Source: Bacteroidota bacterium
Lineage (GTDB): Bacteria; Bacteroidota; Bacteroidia; Chitinophagales; Chitinophagaceae
Direction of reading: 5' to 3'
Assembly: GCA_016868585.1 (NCBI GenBank)
Contig: VGGR01000002.1
Span: 1-64,000 of the forward strand
Length of the DNA stretch: 64,000 nucleotides
Both the position numbers and the translations under genes were made by a program. The notes below the pieces were generated by a model, which saw only the letters and a program-made list of their open reading frames with translations, was not told the DNA's origin and did no database searches. Of the stretch, positions 16,705 to 25,232 are shown one piece after another (within the stretch, counting starts at the first letter, position 1; each line of letters opens with the position of its first letter).

Positions 16705-17974
16705 TGTCGTATTCTTTGAGTTTTCGATATAAAGTTCTTTCGCTTATTCCCAGATCAAGGGCAGCGTCTTTTCGTTTGCCTTTATGTTTTTTAAGGGCTT
16801 TCATAATTAACTCTTTTTCCTTTTCCATAATGTTTAGACTCTCATCTACTTCTACATGTTCTTGTATGGTTGTGGCAGTATGCGAGAATCCAGCTGGTAA
16901 AAGTGGAACGGAAAGGGGATGAACAGCGGTAGTGATAGGAGTGGAGTCAGCCCGGGAAAGGGGGGGTGCTAAGTCGGCAGCATTTACATTTAATTCATGC
17001 AACTTGCCTGCTAATTGAGGGTAGGATTTGGCAATATCCGGATTGCTTACTAACTCAACGAACATTCTCTTCAGCTCATTGACATCTTTTTTCATGTCAA
17101 AAAATAGTTTGTACAGGATTTCTCTTTCATTGGCAAACTCCGGTTGATTACCGCTTTTCCCAGACCAGATCGGCAATCGATTAGCCGAAAATGGTTGCAA
17201 GTATTTTTTTAAATGTTCAGCGGTGATTAATTTTTCTTGCGCAAGCACTGATATTTGTTCGGCAATATTTTTTAATTCACGAACATTGCCAGGCCAGGGG
17301 TAATTCAACAGCACTTGTTTGGCCTCCTGGTCCAACTGTACAGAAGCTGTTTTATATTTAGTGGCAAAATCTGCAGCGAATTTTCTAAACAATAAATGAA
17401 TATCCTCTGGCCGATCATGCAATGAAGGCACCCGAATCGGCACAGTGCTCAATCGATAATAAAGATCTTCTCTAAATTTTCCATTTTGAACCAATTGTAA
17501 CAGTTCTCTGTTCGTGGCAGCTACCACACGCACATCAGTCTTTTGAACTTTCGAAGAACCCACTCGTATATATTCGCCCGTTTCCAATACCCTCAACAGC
17601 CTAGCCTGTGTACCTAATGGCAATTCGCCAATTTCGTCAAGGAAAATAGTTCCTCCATTGACCGTTTCAAAATAGCCTTTACGGGCTTCTGTGGCACCTG
17701 TGAAAGAGCCCTTTTCATGACCAAATAGTTCTGAGTCAATGGTGCCTTCTGGAATGGCGCCACAGTTAACTGCGATAAAAGCATTGTGTTTTCTGGCAGA
17801 AAGGGAATGTATGATCTGAGAAAATACTTCTTTACCTACGCCACTTTCTCCATTGATCAAAACCGTTAAATCTGTAGCCGCTACCTGCCCGGCCACTTCA
17901 ATCGCATAATTCAATGCAGGAGCGTTACCTATGATCCCAAATCGATTTTTAATACTTTGTATTTCCATTATCAA
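16691..17974 (-). CDS. Sigma-54-dependent activator without receiver domain
   Basis: 427 residues. The AAA+ domain starts almost at the N-terminus: Walker A NGESGVGKE (41-49), the sigma-54-contacting loop GSFTGA (89-94, where GAFTGA is most common), Walker B GGTIFLDEIGE (107-117) and the arginine-finger region. A Fis-type helix-turn-helix closes the protein (KDAALDLGISERTLYRKLKEY). There is no receiver or sensor domain, so activity may be set by a partner or by amount. It lies between miaB (11 bases upstream) and lptE in an envelope-related operon. An enzyme-like alternative is unlikely. Confidence 0.92.
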   Translation of the reverse strand: MIMEIQSIKNRFGIIGNAPALNYAIEVAGQVAATDLTVLINGESGVGKEVFSQIIHSLSARKHNAFIAVNCGAIPEGTIDSELFGHEKGSFTGATEARKGYFETVNGGTIFLDEIGELPLGTQARLLRVLETGEYIRVGSSKVQKTDVRVVAATNRELLQLVQNGKFREDLYYRLSTVPIRVPSLHDRPEDIHLLFRKFAADFATKYKTASVQLDQEAKQVLLNYPWPGNVRELKNIAEQISVLAQEKLITAEHLKKYLQPFSANRLPIWSGKSGNQPEFANEREILYKLFFDMKKDVNELKRMFVELVSNPDIAKSYPQLAGKLHELNVNAADLAPPLSRADSTPITTAVHPLSVPLLPAGFSHTATTIQEHVEVDESLNIMEKEKELIMKALKKHKGKRKDAALDLGISERTLYRKLKEYDIEEQ

Positions 17975-17985
17975 GGCTGAATGAG

Positions 17986-19413
17986 TTAGTGAACAATGAT
18001 CTTTCCTTTCAAGGTTCCTTGGGTGCAGTCCATAATTGTCACATTTGCAAAATCTCCTTTTTTGTACGCATGATTTTCCTTTGGAAACACCACTACCTTA
18101 TTTTGTGAGTTTCTTGCCTTCCATGCCGCTGAATCTTTTTTACTATCCCCTTCGATCAGCACCTTGAAAGTTTTTCCAATGTCTCGTTTATTGCTTTCCA
18201 GCGACAACCTGTTTTGTAAGGAAACAATTTCTTCCAGTCTTCTTTTTTTGATGCCTTCAGGCACATCGTCTGTGTAACGTCTAGCGGCCAAAGTGCCAGG
18301 ACGCTCACTATAGAAGAACATATAGGAAAAGTCATATTTGCAATTTTCCATAATGGAGAGCGTGTCCTGGTGGTCTATTTCTTCCTCTGTACAAAATCCA
18401 GCAATGATGTCAGCGCTAATTCCGCAATCGGGTAAAAGGGCACGTATACGATCAACTTTGGCCATATACCATTCGCGGGTGTATGTTCTGTTCATCAACT
18501 GTAGAATCCGGCTGGAACCACTCTGTACAGGAAGATGGATGTATTTGCAAATATTCTCATAGCTGGCCATCGTAAAAAGTACCTCATCCGTGATATCCTT
18601 AGGATGTGAGGTGGAAAACCGTACGAGTAAATCTGGAGCAATTTTTGCAACCTGTTCTAATAAACCTGCAAACGTAAAGGAAGTAGAAGTTTCCTGTGAG
18701 GTTGCAAAATAATAGGAGTCTACATTTTGTCCCAGCAAAGTGATTTCCCTGTATCCATTTTCATACAGCTCCCTGCATTCTTGAAGAATGCTGAAGGGGT
18801 CTCTGCTTCTTTCTCGTCCACGAGTAAAAGGTACTACGCAAAACGAACACATATTGTTGCAACCTCTCATGATACTTACAAAAGCGCTTATGCCATTACT
18901 ATCCAACCGAACGGGAGCGATATCTGCGTAAGTTTCCTCTCGGCTTAATAAAACATTCACTGCTTTTTGACCTCCTGCCGCTTCTTCAATCAATGAAGGA
19001 AGTGAACGGTAAGCGTCAGGCCCTACAACAAGATCCACCAACTTTTCCTCTTCCAGGAATTTTAATTTCAATCGTTCGGCCATACATCCCAACACGCCTA
19101 TTAAAAGAGACTTTTTTCTTCGTTTTAGGCTTTTAAAAGTGGTGAGCCTTTTTCGAACAGTTTGTTCGGCTTTTTCGCGGATTGAACAAGTGTTGATCAA
19201 AATAAGATCGGCTTCTTCTTGATTAATGGTTGGACCAAATCCAGCTCCTTGTAAAATGGAGGCTACTACCTCACTGTCCGCAAAATTCATCTGGCAGCCG
19301 TAGCTTTCTATATAAAAATGCTGCTTGAATATTTTTTTTGATTGTTCAGCTGGTGCATATATCTCCCCCTGTTGGTCCTCTACCAGCGTATTATTTAGTC
19401 TCAGCTCTTCCAT
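17986..19413 (-). CDS. miaB: tRNA-2-methylthio-N6-dimethylallyladenosine synthase
   Basis: MiaB adds a methylthio group to i6A37 in tRNAs that read UNN codons. The 475-residue protein has the UPF0004 domain with three cluster Cys ([36 protein letters not shown]), the radical SAM motif [22 protein letters not shown] (CxxxCxxC), and a C-terminal TRAM domain ([12 protein letters not shown]...GKIIVH). The length and the [10 protein letters not shown] signature favour MiaB over RimO or MtaB. A promoter box at 19432-19439 fits this start. Confidence 0.95.
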   Translation of the reverse strand: MEELRLNNTLVEDQQGEIYAPAEQSKKIFKQHFYIESYGCQMNFADSEVVASILQGAGFGPTINQEEADLILINTCSIREKAEQTVRKRLTTFKSLKRRKKSLLIGVLGCMAERLKLKFLEEEKLVDLVVGPDAYRSLPSLIEEAAGGQKAVNVLLSREETYADIAPVRLDSNGISAFVSIMRGCNNMCSFCVVPFTRGRERSRDPFSILQECRELYENGYREITLLGQNVDSYYFATSQETSTSFTFAGLLEQVAKIAPDLLVRFSTSHPKDITDEVLFTMASYENICKYIHLPVQSGSSRILQLMNRTYTREWYMAKVDRIRALLPDCGISADIIAGFCTEEEIDHQDTLSIMENCKYDFSYMFFYSERPGTLAARRYTDDVPEGIKKRRLEEIVSLQNRLSLESNKRDIGKTFKVLIEGDSKKDSAAWKARNSQNKVVVFPKENHAYKKGDFANVTIMDCTQGTLKGKIIVH

Positions 19414-19431
19414 TTACAAATTTTGGTGCTG

Positions 19432-19439
19432 CAAATATA
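19432..19439 (-). promoter_or_regulatory. -7 promoter box for miaB operon
   Basis: Minus-strand TATATTTG fits TAnnTTTG and lies 18 bases before the miaB ATG. It probably drives miaB through secG. Confidence 0.55.
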
Positions 19440-19671
19440 CCAAGTGCTACTTGAATCTGACAGGTTGTCACTATTCTTTAACGTTTTCAGCTAATGAAAA
19501 AGTGGAGTGTTTGATGTCTAAGACATTGGTTTGAAACGATTTTTGAAAAAAAATCTTATTTAGTCCCCCCTTTTTAGTTGAATAAATCCTGGAATGGGTA
19601 TCCTGTTGCTAATAGTGGAAACTAAACAACAGTGTCAGCTTCATTTGTATGAAAAATAGCTTCAATGATAG

Positions 19672-20178
19672 TTAGACGTTGACTATTTTTTGTTGTAGCC
19701 AGCTTTTCTCAATAGGAATGATCCAGTTTGTTTTCAGCTCCTCCAGCGTGTGTACCATGTTGTTGAAATAGAGGGTGTCTTTTGTGAGAAATTTTTTTTC
19801 AAGCGCATCATTGATTTGTGCCAGGGGCACTAATTCAATTTTATCTTTTATATAAAAGGCTAGCTGGGTTCTGTCAAAAAGACCCACCCTGAATTCTTTT
19901 TCTATGTTCTTTATTTCTCGGACTGATGCATCAGTGCTGCAGCCACTTACCACAACCTTACTTTCGTCAGCGATAAAAATAATAAACCGTCCGAAGAGCA
20001 ATAATCCGGTGGCTTGTACAGGATCGCCATGCGATTCCCAATTGCCTGCAAATTGGTCTAATCGGGACTCGATTTCCAGCGCTTCTTGTATGGAAAAGAT
20101 TCTAGCTGCCTGGTAAACCCAAACGCGGGCAAATTTTGAATACTGTTGTGGCAGCAGTGTCTGGTAGTGTAGTTCCAT
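19672..20178 (-). CDS. Conserved hypothetical protein (no transporter motifs)
   Basis: 168 residues, no signal or membrane segment. It has a conserved-looking core: FARVWVYQAARIFSIQEAL, FAGNWESHGDPVQATGLLLF and DESKVVVSGCSTDASVREIK. Proteins like it are often labelled ABC transporter ATPase in Bacteroidota databases, from memory, but no Walker A, signature or Walker B motif is present, so that label should not be used. It follows the CCG-domain Fe-S gene by seven bases and is presumably in its operon. The 258 bases between it and miaB hold nothing recognisable. Confidence 0.78.
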   Translation of the reverse strand: MELHYQTLLPQQYSKFARVWVYQAARIFSIQEALEIESRLDQFAGNWESHGDPVQATGLLLFGRFIIFIADESKVVVSGCSTDASVREIKNIEKEFRVGLFDRTQLAFYIKDKIELVPLAQINDALEKKFLTKDTLYFNNMVHTLEELKTNWIIPIEKSWLQQKIVNV

Positions 20179-20185
20179 AAACGTG

Positions 20186-20971
20186 TTACTCCGTGATCAT
20201 TTCTTTTTCAATTATCTCCGCAATATCGAGCACTTTTACTGAATCCCCCTTTTCGGCTTCTTTAATCCCATCAGTTAGCATGGTATTACAAAAAGGACAA
20301 GCGGACACAACAACGGAGGCAGAAGTTGCTAAGGCTTCATCGGTTCTTGCTTTGTTTATGCGTAAGTTTCCTTTTTCCTCCTCTTTGAACATTTGAGCAC
20401 CGCCGGCACCACAACATAGCCCGGCAGATCGACATCGTTGCATCTCCACCAATTCACTGTCTAACAATTCAAGTACTTTTCTGGGAGCTTCGTATATGCC
20501 ATTGGCCCTTCCTAAATAGCAGCTATCATGGTATACAATTCGTTTCCCTTTGAAAACTCCGCCCTCTTTTATCCTGATTTTTCCTTGATCAATCAGTTGT
20601 TGTAGTAGAATTGTATGGTGTATCACCTCGTAGTTACCGCCTAATTCTGGATATTCATTTTTCAACGTATTGAAGCAATGCGGACAAGTAGTCACAATTT
20701 TTTTGACACCATAGCCATTCAGCGTTTGAATGTTCTGGTAAGCCATCATTTGAAAAAGAAATTCATTCCCCGCTCTTCTGGCAGGATCGCCCGTGCAGCA
20801 TTCTTCTTTTCCCAAAATGGCAAAATCAATTCCCGCCTTCTGCAGAATGAATGCAAATGCTTTACTGATGCGCTGTGCGCGTTGATCCAAACTACCTGCA
20901 CAGCCTACCCAGAATAATACTTCGGGGAATTTTCCTGCGGCAACACAAGAAGCGAGGGTGGGGATATTCAT
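20186..20971 (-). CDS. Fe-S redox protein with two CCG domains (HdrB/GlpC-C-terminal type)
   Basis: 261 residues with two cysteine-rich CCG modules: ECCTGDPARRAGN...TTCPHCFNTLKNEYP in the first half, and HDSCYLGRANGIYEAPRK...CCGAGGAQMF and SACPFCNTML in the second. This domain binds an unusual 4Fe-4S cluster in heterodisulfide reductases and related oxidoreductases. I use ATG 20971 because a promoter box (20990-20997) overlaps the upstream ATG 20992. Its natural partner is the membrane Fe-S protein at 22847-24175. The two genes lie on the same strand but are separated by an oppositely oriented pair. Confidence 0.88.
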   Translation of the reverse strand: MNIPTLASCVAAGKFPEVLFWVGCAGSLDQRAQRISKAFAFILQKAGIDFAILGKEECCTGDPARRAGNEFLFQMMAYQNIQTLNGYGVKKIVTTCPHCFNTLKNEYPELGGNYEVIHHTILLQQLIDQGKIRIKEGGVFKGKRIVYHDSCYLGRANGIYEAPRKVLELLDSELVEMQRCRSAGLCCGAGGAQMFKEEEKGNLRINKARTDEALATSASVVVSACPFCNTMLTDGIKEAEKGDSVKVLDIAEIIEKEMITE

Positions 20972-20989
20972 GTAGTGGAAATTGTTCGG

Positions 20990-20997
20990 CAAAAGTA
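20990..20997 (-). promoter_or_regulatory. -7 promoter box for the CCG-domain gene; decides the start
   Basis: Minus-strand TACTTTTG fits TAnnTTTG and overlaps an in-frame ATG at 20992, ruling that codon out as the start. The next ATG (20971) is about 13 bases after the expected transcription start. Confidence 0.5.
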
Positions 20998-21041
20998 CAG
21001 AATTTGTGCAGTTGCAACGAAAGGGGGTGGACTGTTTGCTG

Positions 21042-21049
21042 TATTTTTG
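21042..21049 (+). promoter_or_regulatory. -7 promoter box for the ATP-grasp gene
   Basis: TATTTTTG fits TAnnTTTG and ends 11 bases before the ATG at 21061. It is divergent from the promoter at 20990-20997. Confidence 0.45.
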
Positions 21050-21060
21050 AACACTGATTT

Positions 21061-22107
21061 ATGCGCAATTTTGTCAACCGTTTCTATCGATGGGAGGAAT
21101 GGAATTTTTTTATTCTTTACCTGCCTCTATTTCCTTGTTGGCTTTGGTATTGTTTACGTAGCGGTTCATTTTGGTTTTTTAGTTCCTCCAATCCAACCCT
21201 TACTTTTGGAGGATTCGAAGGGGAGGGGAAATGCGAAATGTACCAACAGCTCCCATCGCATCTATACCCTAAAACCATATGCATTGACCCTGCGCTGTCA
21301 GTTGCTGAAGCAGCGCAGCAGATCAGGGATGCTGGATTTACATTGCCCTTTACTGCCAAGCCAGATGTGGGGATGAAGGGAATATTGTTTCGTCGTATTG
21401 AATCTTGGGAACAATGGGAGCGTTACCATCAAACCATTCCGATCCACTACATTGTTCAGGACTGGATAAAGTATCCAAAAGAATATAGTATTTTCTATTA
21501 TAGGCACCCTGCAGAAAGGAAGGGGGTGATCAGTGGGTTTATTCAAAAAGAGTTATTACAGGTGGTGGGAAATGGTGCTGCTACCCTTGCGGAATTAATC
21601 CAATTACATCCAAAGGCTGTTTCCCGTGTCATGGAACTAAAAGCAAAACATGCTGCCAATTGGCAAACCGTCATAGAAAAAAATCGGCCTTATTACCTTT
21701 CTTATGCAGGGAACCATAACAGAGGGGCCCAGTTCATTAATCTGGCTGATGAAATAGACGAACAATTACTTGAAAAATTTGATGCGCTTAGTGCCGCTAC
21801 TAATTTTTACTATGGTCGATATGATCTTAAGGCCAATTCAGTCATGGATTTGAAAGCAGGCCATTCTTTCTCTATAATAGAATTCAACGGATGTGGCGCA
21901 GAACCAAATCATATTTATGATTGTGGATTATCGCTCCTGCAGGCTTATCGAGCACTTTTGCAACATTGGCGTGCGCTATTTACGATCAGTGCTTACAATC
22001 ATCGGCATGGAGTTAGGTATTGGTCCTTTATGCGTGGGTGGAACTTTTTGAAACAGGCACAAAGCCATTTTAAAAAACTCGAACAACTTGATGTTTCCGG
22101 TTTATAA
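21061..22107 (+). CDS. ATP-grasp-like protein, D-Ala-D-Ala ligase-like fold (function unknown)
   Basis: 348 residues. The N-terminus has aromatic, hydrophobic stretches (FFILYLPLFPCWLWYCL) that may touch the membrane. The central part resembles ATP-grasp enzymes: LPFTAKPDVGMKGILFRRI (ATP-binding Lys), IVQDWIKYPKEYSIFYYR, and the C-terminal metal-binding type stretch YYGRYDLKAN...FSIIEFNGCGAEPNHIYD. The product presumably joins a carboxylate to an amine or thiol with ATP, but the substrate cannot be read from sequence. It is followed after 14 bases by a LysE-type exporter, a plausible functional pair. Confidence 0.78.
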   Translation: MRNFVNRFYRWEEWNFFILYLPLFPCWLWYCLRSGSFWFFSSSNPTLTFGGFEGEGKCEMYQQLPSHLYPKTICIDPALSVAEAAQQIRDAGFTLPFTAKPDVGMKGILFRRIESWEQWERYHQTIPIHYIVQDWIKYPKEYSIFYYRHPAERKGVISGFIQKELLQVVGNGAATLAELIQLHPKAVSRVMELKAKHAANWQTVIEKNRPYYLSYAGNHNRGAQFINLADEIDEQLLEKFDALSAATNFYYGRYDLKANSVMDLKAGHSFSIIEFNGCGAEPNHIYDCGLSLLQAYRALLQHWRALFTISAYNHRHGVRYWSFMRGWNFLKQAQSHFKKLEQLDVSGL

Positions 22108-22121
22108 ACTATTTTGCCACT

Positions 22122-22844
22122 ATGATTAAATTGATGCAGGTTCTATTGATTGGGCTCCTGGTGAGTTTTGTTGGTTCCTTGCCGCTTGGCACCTTAAATG
22201 TAGCTGCCATGCAAATTTCAATTATCAGTGGTGTCCAGGCGGCACTTTTATTTTCCTTGGGCGCTCTACTTGCCGAGATGATCTATGTACGATTATCCCT
22301 TGTTGCCATAGATTGGTTTCGAAAGCGAACCAACCTATTGCGTGTTTTCGATTTTCTTACTATTATATTATTGATCGTGTTGGCGATTGCTAATTTTCAG
22401 ATGGCATTTGCTGAAAATAGTCAACATAGAAATCCAATTATAGACAATGCGCTTCCTAAAATACTATTGGGATTTCTGATGAGTGCCATTAATCCTGTTC
22501 AAATTCCATTTTGGTTTGGTTGGAGTACTGTTCTATTTTCCAGGGGATTATTAGTGGCAAAGCCTGCTCAATATAATGCTTACATTATCGGAATAGGCCT
22601 GGGAACTTTATTGGGCAACAGTATATTTATTTTTGGTGGGCAATTAGTGGCTACCACCATCAATAATAATCAATCAATTGTTAGTGCGGTGATAGGGTCA
22701 ATATTTTTAATAACGGCTGGCTTACAGTTGTATAAGTTATTTCGAAATAAGGACGCTGCACACCGCATCAATCAGCTGGATATAGAAGCAGATCAGGCAG
22801 GGCAACAATTAGACCGCTGGGCGGTTGATGTTAAAAAAAAATAG
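22122..22844 (+). CDS. LysE-family transporter
   Basis: 240 residues with about six hydrophobic segments. The N-terminus VGSLPLGTLNVAAMQISIISG carries the conserved glycine/proline pattern of LysE exporters (usually GPGP or PLGP plus N), and SAINPVQIPFWFGWSTV matches the second half of the family. LysE proteins export amino acids or related compounds. It lies 14 bases after the ATP-grasp gene, so it may export that enzyme's product; this is inference from position. Its end meets the convergent Fe-S gene. Confidence 0.82.
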   Translation: MIKLMQVLLIGLLVSFVGSLPLGTLNVAAMQISIISGVQAALLFSLGALLAEMIYVRLSLVAIDWFRKRTNLLRVFDFLTIILLIVLAIANFQMAFAENSQHRNPIIDNALPKILLGFLMSAINPVQIPFWFGWSTVLFSRGLLVAKPAQYNAYIIGIGLGTLLGNSIFIFGGQLVATTINNNQSIVSAVIGSIFLITAGLQLYKLFRNKDAAHRINQLDIEADQAGQQLDRWAVDVKKK

Positions 22845-22846
22845 CA

Positions 22847-24175
22847 TCAGGTGGGTTGAATCCATTTCTCCCTATCCTCAGGATTAAATTTCCAAGGTGC
22901 AAAGTTGTTCTCTATGTTCCCGAAAAGAGTTGCCCACTCGGCTGGCGTGTTACTCTCTTCCATCACTAAGTTCCTGCGCAGCTGAAGAATAATATCAAGA
23001 GGATTGAGGCTAATCGGGCACTCTTGTACACAAGCATTGCAAGTAGTACAGGCATTGATTTCTTCCACACAAATAAAGTCGTGTAATAAGGAACGGCCAT
23101 CATCCTGCCAAGTTCTATTAGCCGCAACAGCTCTTCCAACTTCTTCCAGCCTGTCTCTGGTGGCCATCATTATTTTACGAGGCGAGAGTAGCTTTCCGGT
23201 TTGATTGGCTGGGCAGGCACTGCTGCATCTGCCACATTCTGTACAACTGTAAGCGTCTAATAGATTTTTCCAACTTAGATCCATTACATCGCGCGCACCA
23301 AAACGGGGGGCATGTATATTACCATCGGGGGGGGCTAATTCGGGTTGCATGGCATAGATCACCTCTTGCTGTATCGCAGGCATATTTTCCATTTTCCCTG
23401 ATGGTTCCAACTTTGCAAAATACGCATTGGGGAAGGCAAGGATTATGTGTAGATGCTTGGAATAAGGGAGATAATTCAAAAAGGCATAAATACCTACTAT
23501 ATGAAACCACCAAGTAGTTCTTTCTAAAACCGATAGTGCTTCATTGCTCCAGGTGGAAAATAGCGGATGAAGCATAGAGGAGATCCAGAAATTTCCAGTA
23601 ATATGCTGGCTATAGGCAAGCTGACCTCGTTCTTGTAACAGCGTATCGCTGGCGTTCATGACCAGGAAAAGAGACATCAATAGGAGCTCAGCTCCTAAAA
23701 TAATGAATGCGTCTTTTCTAGGCCAACCATCCAAGTCTGTGCTTTGTAAGCGTGTGATGGCCCTTAGATTTCGACGAATTATAAAAACAAGACAAGCCAA
23801 CAAGACTAAAACGGCCAGCGATTCAAAAGCATTAATTAATATGGGATAAACCGATCCAAGTACTGGCACAAACAAGCGGTGCTGTCCGAGTATTCCGTCA
23901 AGGATTATTTCAATGATTTCAATATTGATAATGATAAATCCAGCATAAACAATCAAATGCAATAATGCTACTCCTGGCTTTCTGAACATTTTCCGTTGTC
24001 CAAGTGCCAGTAGTAATACATTTTTCCATCGCTCAATTTTTTGGCCATTTAGTTTTTCGTTTCGTCCAAGTTTGATTGTTTTGAGGATAAGCTTTCCTCG
24101 TTTAGCCACTAAACTTACAGCCAGAATAGTGAGGGCCGTGAAAAGCAGTGGTTCTACCAATGAAAGAATTGTCAT
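22847..24175 (-). CDS. Membrane Fe-S oxidoreductase with dicluster ferredoxin domain
   Basis: 442 residues. The N-terminal half has four or more membrane segments (LLFTALTILAVSLVAK, LLHLIVYAGFIIINIEIIEI, LAVLVLLACLVFIIR, FIILGAELLLMSLFLV), resembling a nitrate-reductase-gamma-like domain. The C-terminal half has two 4Fe-4S motifs, CTECGRCSSACP and CTTCNACVQECP. With the CCG protein at 20186-20971 it would form a quinone-linked electron-transfer module of the GlpC/HdrDE type. The electron donor is unknown. Confidence 0.88.
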   Translation of the reverse strand: MTILSLVEPLLFTALTILAVSLVAKRGKLILKTIKLGRNEKLNGQKIERWKNVLLLALGQRKMFRKPGVALLHLIVYAGFIIINIEIIEIILDGILGQHRLFVPVLGSVYPILINAFESLAVLVLLACLVFIIRRNLRAITRLQSTDLDGWPRKDAFIILGAELLLMSLFLVMNASDTLLQERGQLAYSQHITGNFWISSMLHPLFSTWSNEALSVLERTTWWFHIVGIYAFLNYLPYSKHLHIILAFPNAYFAKLEPSGKMENMPAIQQEVIYAMQPELAPPDGNIHAPRFGARDVMDLSWKNLLDAYSCTECGRCSSACPANQTGKLLSPRKIMMATRDRLEEVGRAVAANRTWQDDGRSLLHDFICVEEINACTTCNACVQECPISLNPLDIILQLRRNLVMEESNTPAEWATLFGNIENNFAPWKFNPEDREKWIQPT

Positions 24176-24202
24176 AGGCCCGCTAAATTAGCATAAAACA
24201 TT

Positions 24203-25198
24203 TCAGAAATAAAATGGATGAAGGAAAACCTTACCATTGGACAACTCAAGTGTAGGTGCAGGAAATTTAAATGCATTTAAGAACGTAAATAGCAAACGTA
24301 TGCCCGCTCGATTGGTGGGGATTTTTTTCCAGTCAATATCAGGGGAAAGATACCACTGTCTAAATCGGGGTATATCTCTTCTGTTAAACACAATACCATT
24401 GCCAGGTGTACTGGCAAAATTATCGTGGCCGCCAAAAAGACCATCAGCTCCATATCCAATTGCCATGTTTAGCCATTTTGGCCAGTTGCCTTTTTTGATG
24501 AATGGGGCTATAGCTATGCTGGCCCAGTAGGTTTGGCCATTATAATCTTTAAGAAACCGACTTGATTGATTGCGGCCAAACAACTGATTGCTTCTCTCTT
24601 GTAGGATTGGGTCTTGGTAGTGCCGGGGATGATAGGAAAATTTAATTTGTAACCGCTGTTCGCCCCAAGCTAATTCTTGTCCGATCAGCAAACCACTTCC
24701 AATCATATTGGCGGCAATATCGCCCCAGCTCCATCCCCAGTCCTTGCTAAATCCATCTAAAACCTCAATGACCGTTTGATAGGCGGCTCCACTCATTCCA
24801 CCAATCCAAATTCTTTTTTTCCTTTCCATACCGGCCCATTTCCAAAGCTCCATACTCCCTACACTTTCAATATATGCTCCATATAAATGGCCGACTTTAT
24901 CCATTTGCTTCCACTCTCTCCAATCATTTATGGTATGAAATTTACTTTGGGGGTAATTACGGTACCAGGCAGAGTAAAGCCCAGCCATGGTTCCTCCATA
25001 ACCACTTAGGTTTGCAGCTGCCACCCACTTTATTCTATCCTTATTGAGTTGTTTCTGCTGGAATGGGGCTAGCGTGTCTATCGATGTGCTTTGACCATTT
25101 ACAATAGTTGAAATAATAAAAGAAAAGAAGATCAACCGCGTTTTAAAAGAAACAGTTATATGATCTGGTGTATGCAGTGTTGACAGTTTAGAAATCAA
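24203..25198 (-). CDS. DUF2279 family protein, exported
   Basis: 331 residues with an N-terminal hydrophobic signal (LIFFSFIISTIVNGQS). The core matches DUF2279 proteins of Bacteroidota: DKVGHLYGAYIESVGSMELW, WIGGMSGAAYQTVIEVLDGFS and WGWSWGDIAANMIGSGLL. The family is thought to be periplasmic or outer-membrane associated and has no known reaction. It is transcribed divergently from the phosphoglucomutase gene, 34 bases away. Confidence 0.85.
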   Translation of the reverse strand: MISKLSTLHTPDHITVSFKTRLIFFSFIISTIVNGQSTSIDTLAPFQQKQLNKDRIKWVAAANLSGYGGTMAGLYSAWYRNYPQSKFHTINDWREWKQMDKVGHLYGAYIESVGSMELWKWAGMERKKRIWIGGMSGAAYQTVIEVLDGFSKDWGWSWGDIAANMIGSGLLIGQELAWGEQRLQIKFSYHPRHYQDPILQERSNQLFGRNQSSRFLKDYNGQTYWASIAIAPFIKKGNWPKWLNMAIGYGADGLFGGHDNFASTPGNGIVFNRRDIPRFRQWYLSPDIDWKKIPTNRAGIRLLFTFLNAFKFPAPTLELSNGKVFLHPFYF

Positions 25199-25232
25199 AT
25201 TTCGGTAACTTTATCCTTTCAAAATCAAGGCT

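Noticed and set aside
19672-20178. ABC transporter ATPase
   Set aside because: This label is common for the family in databases, but no Walker A, signature or Walker B motif is present.
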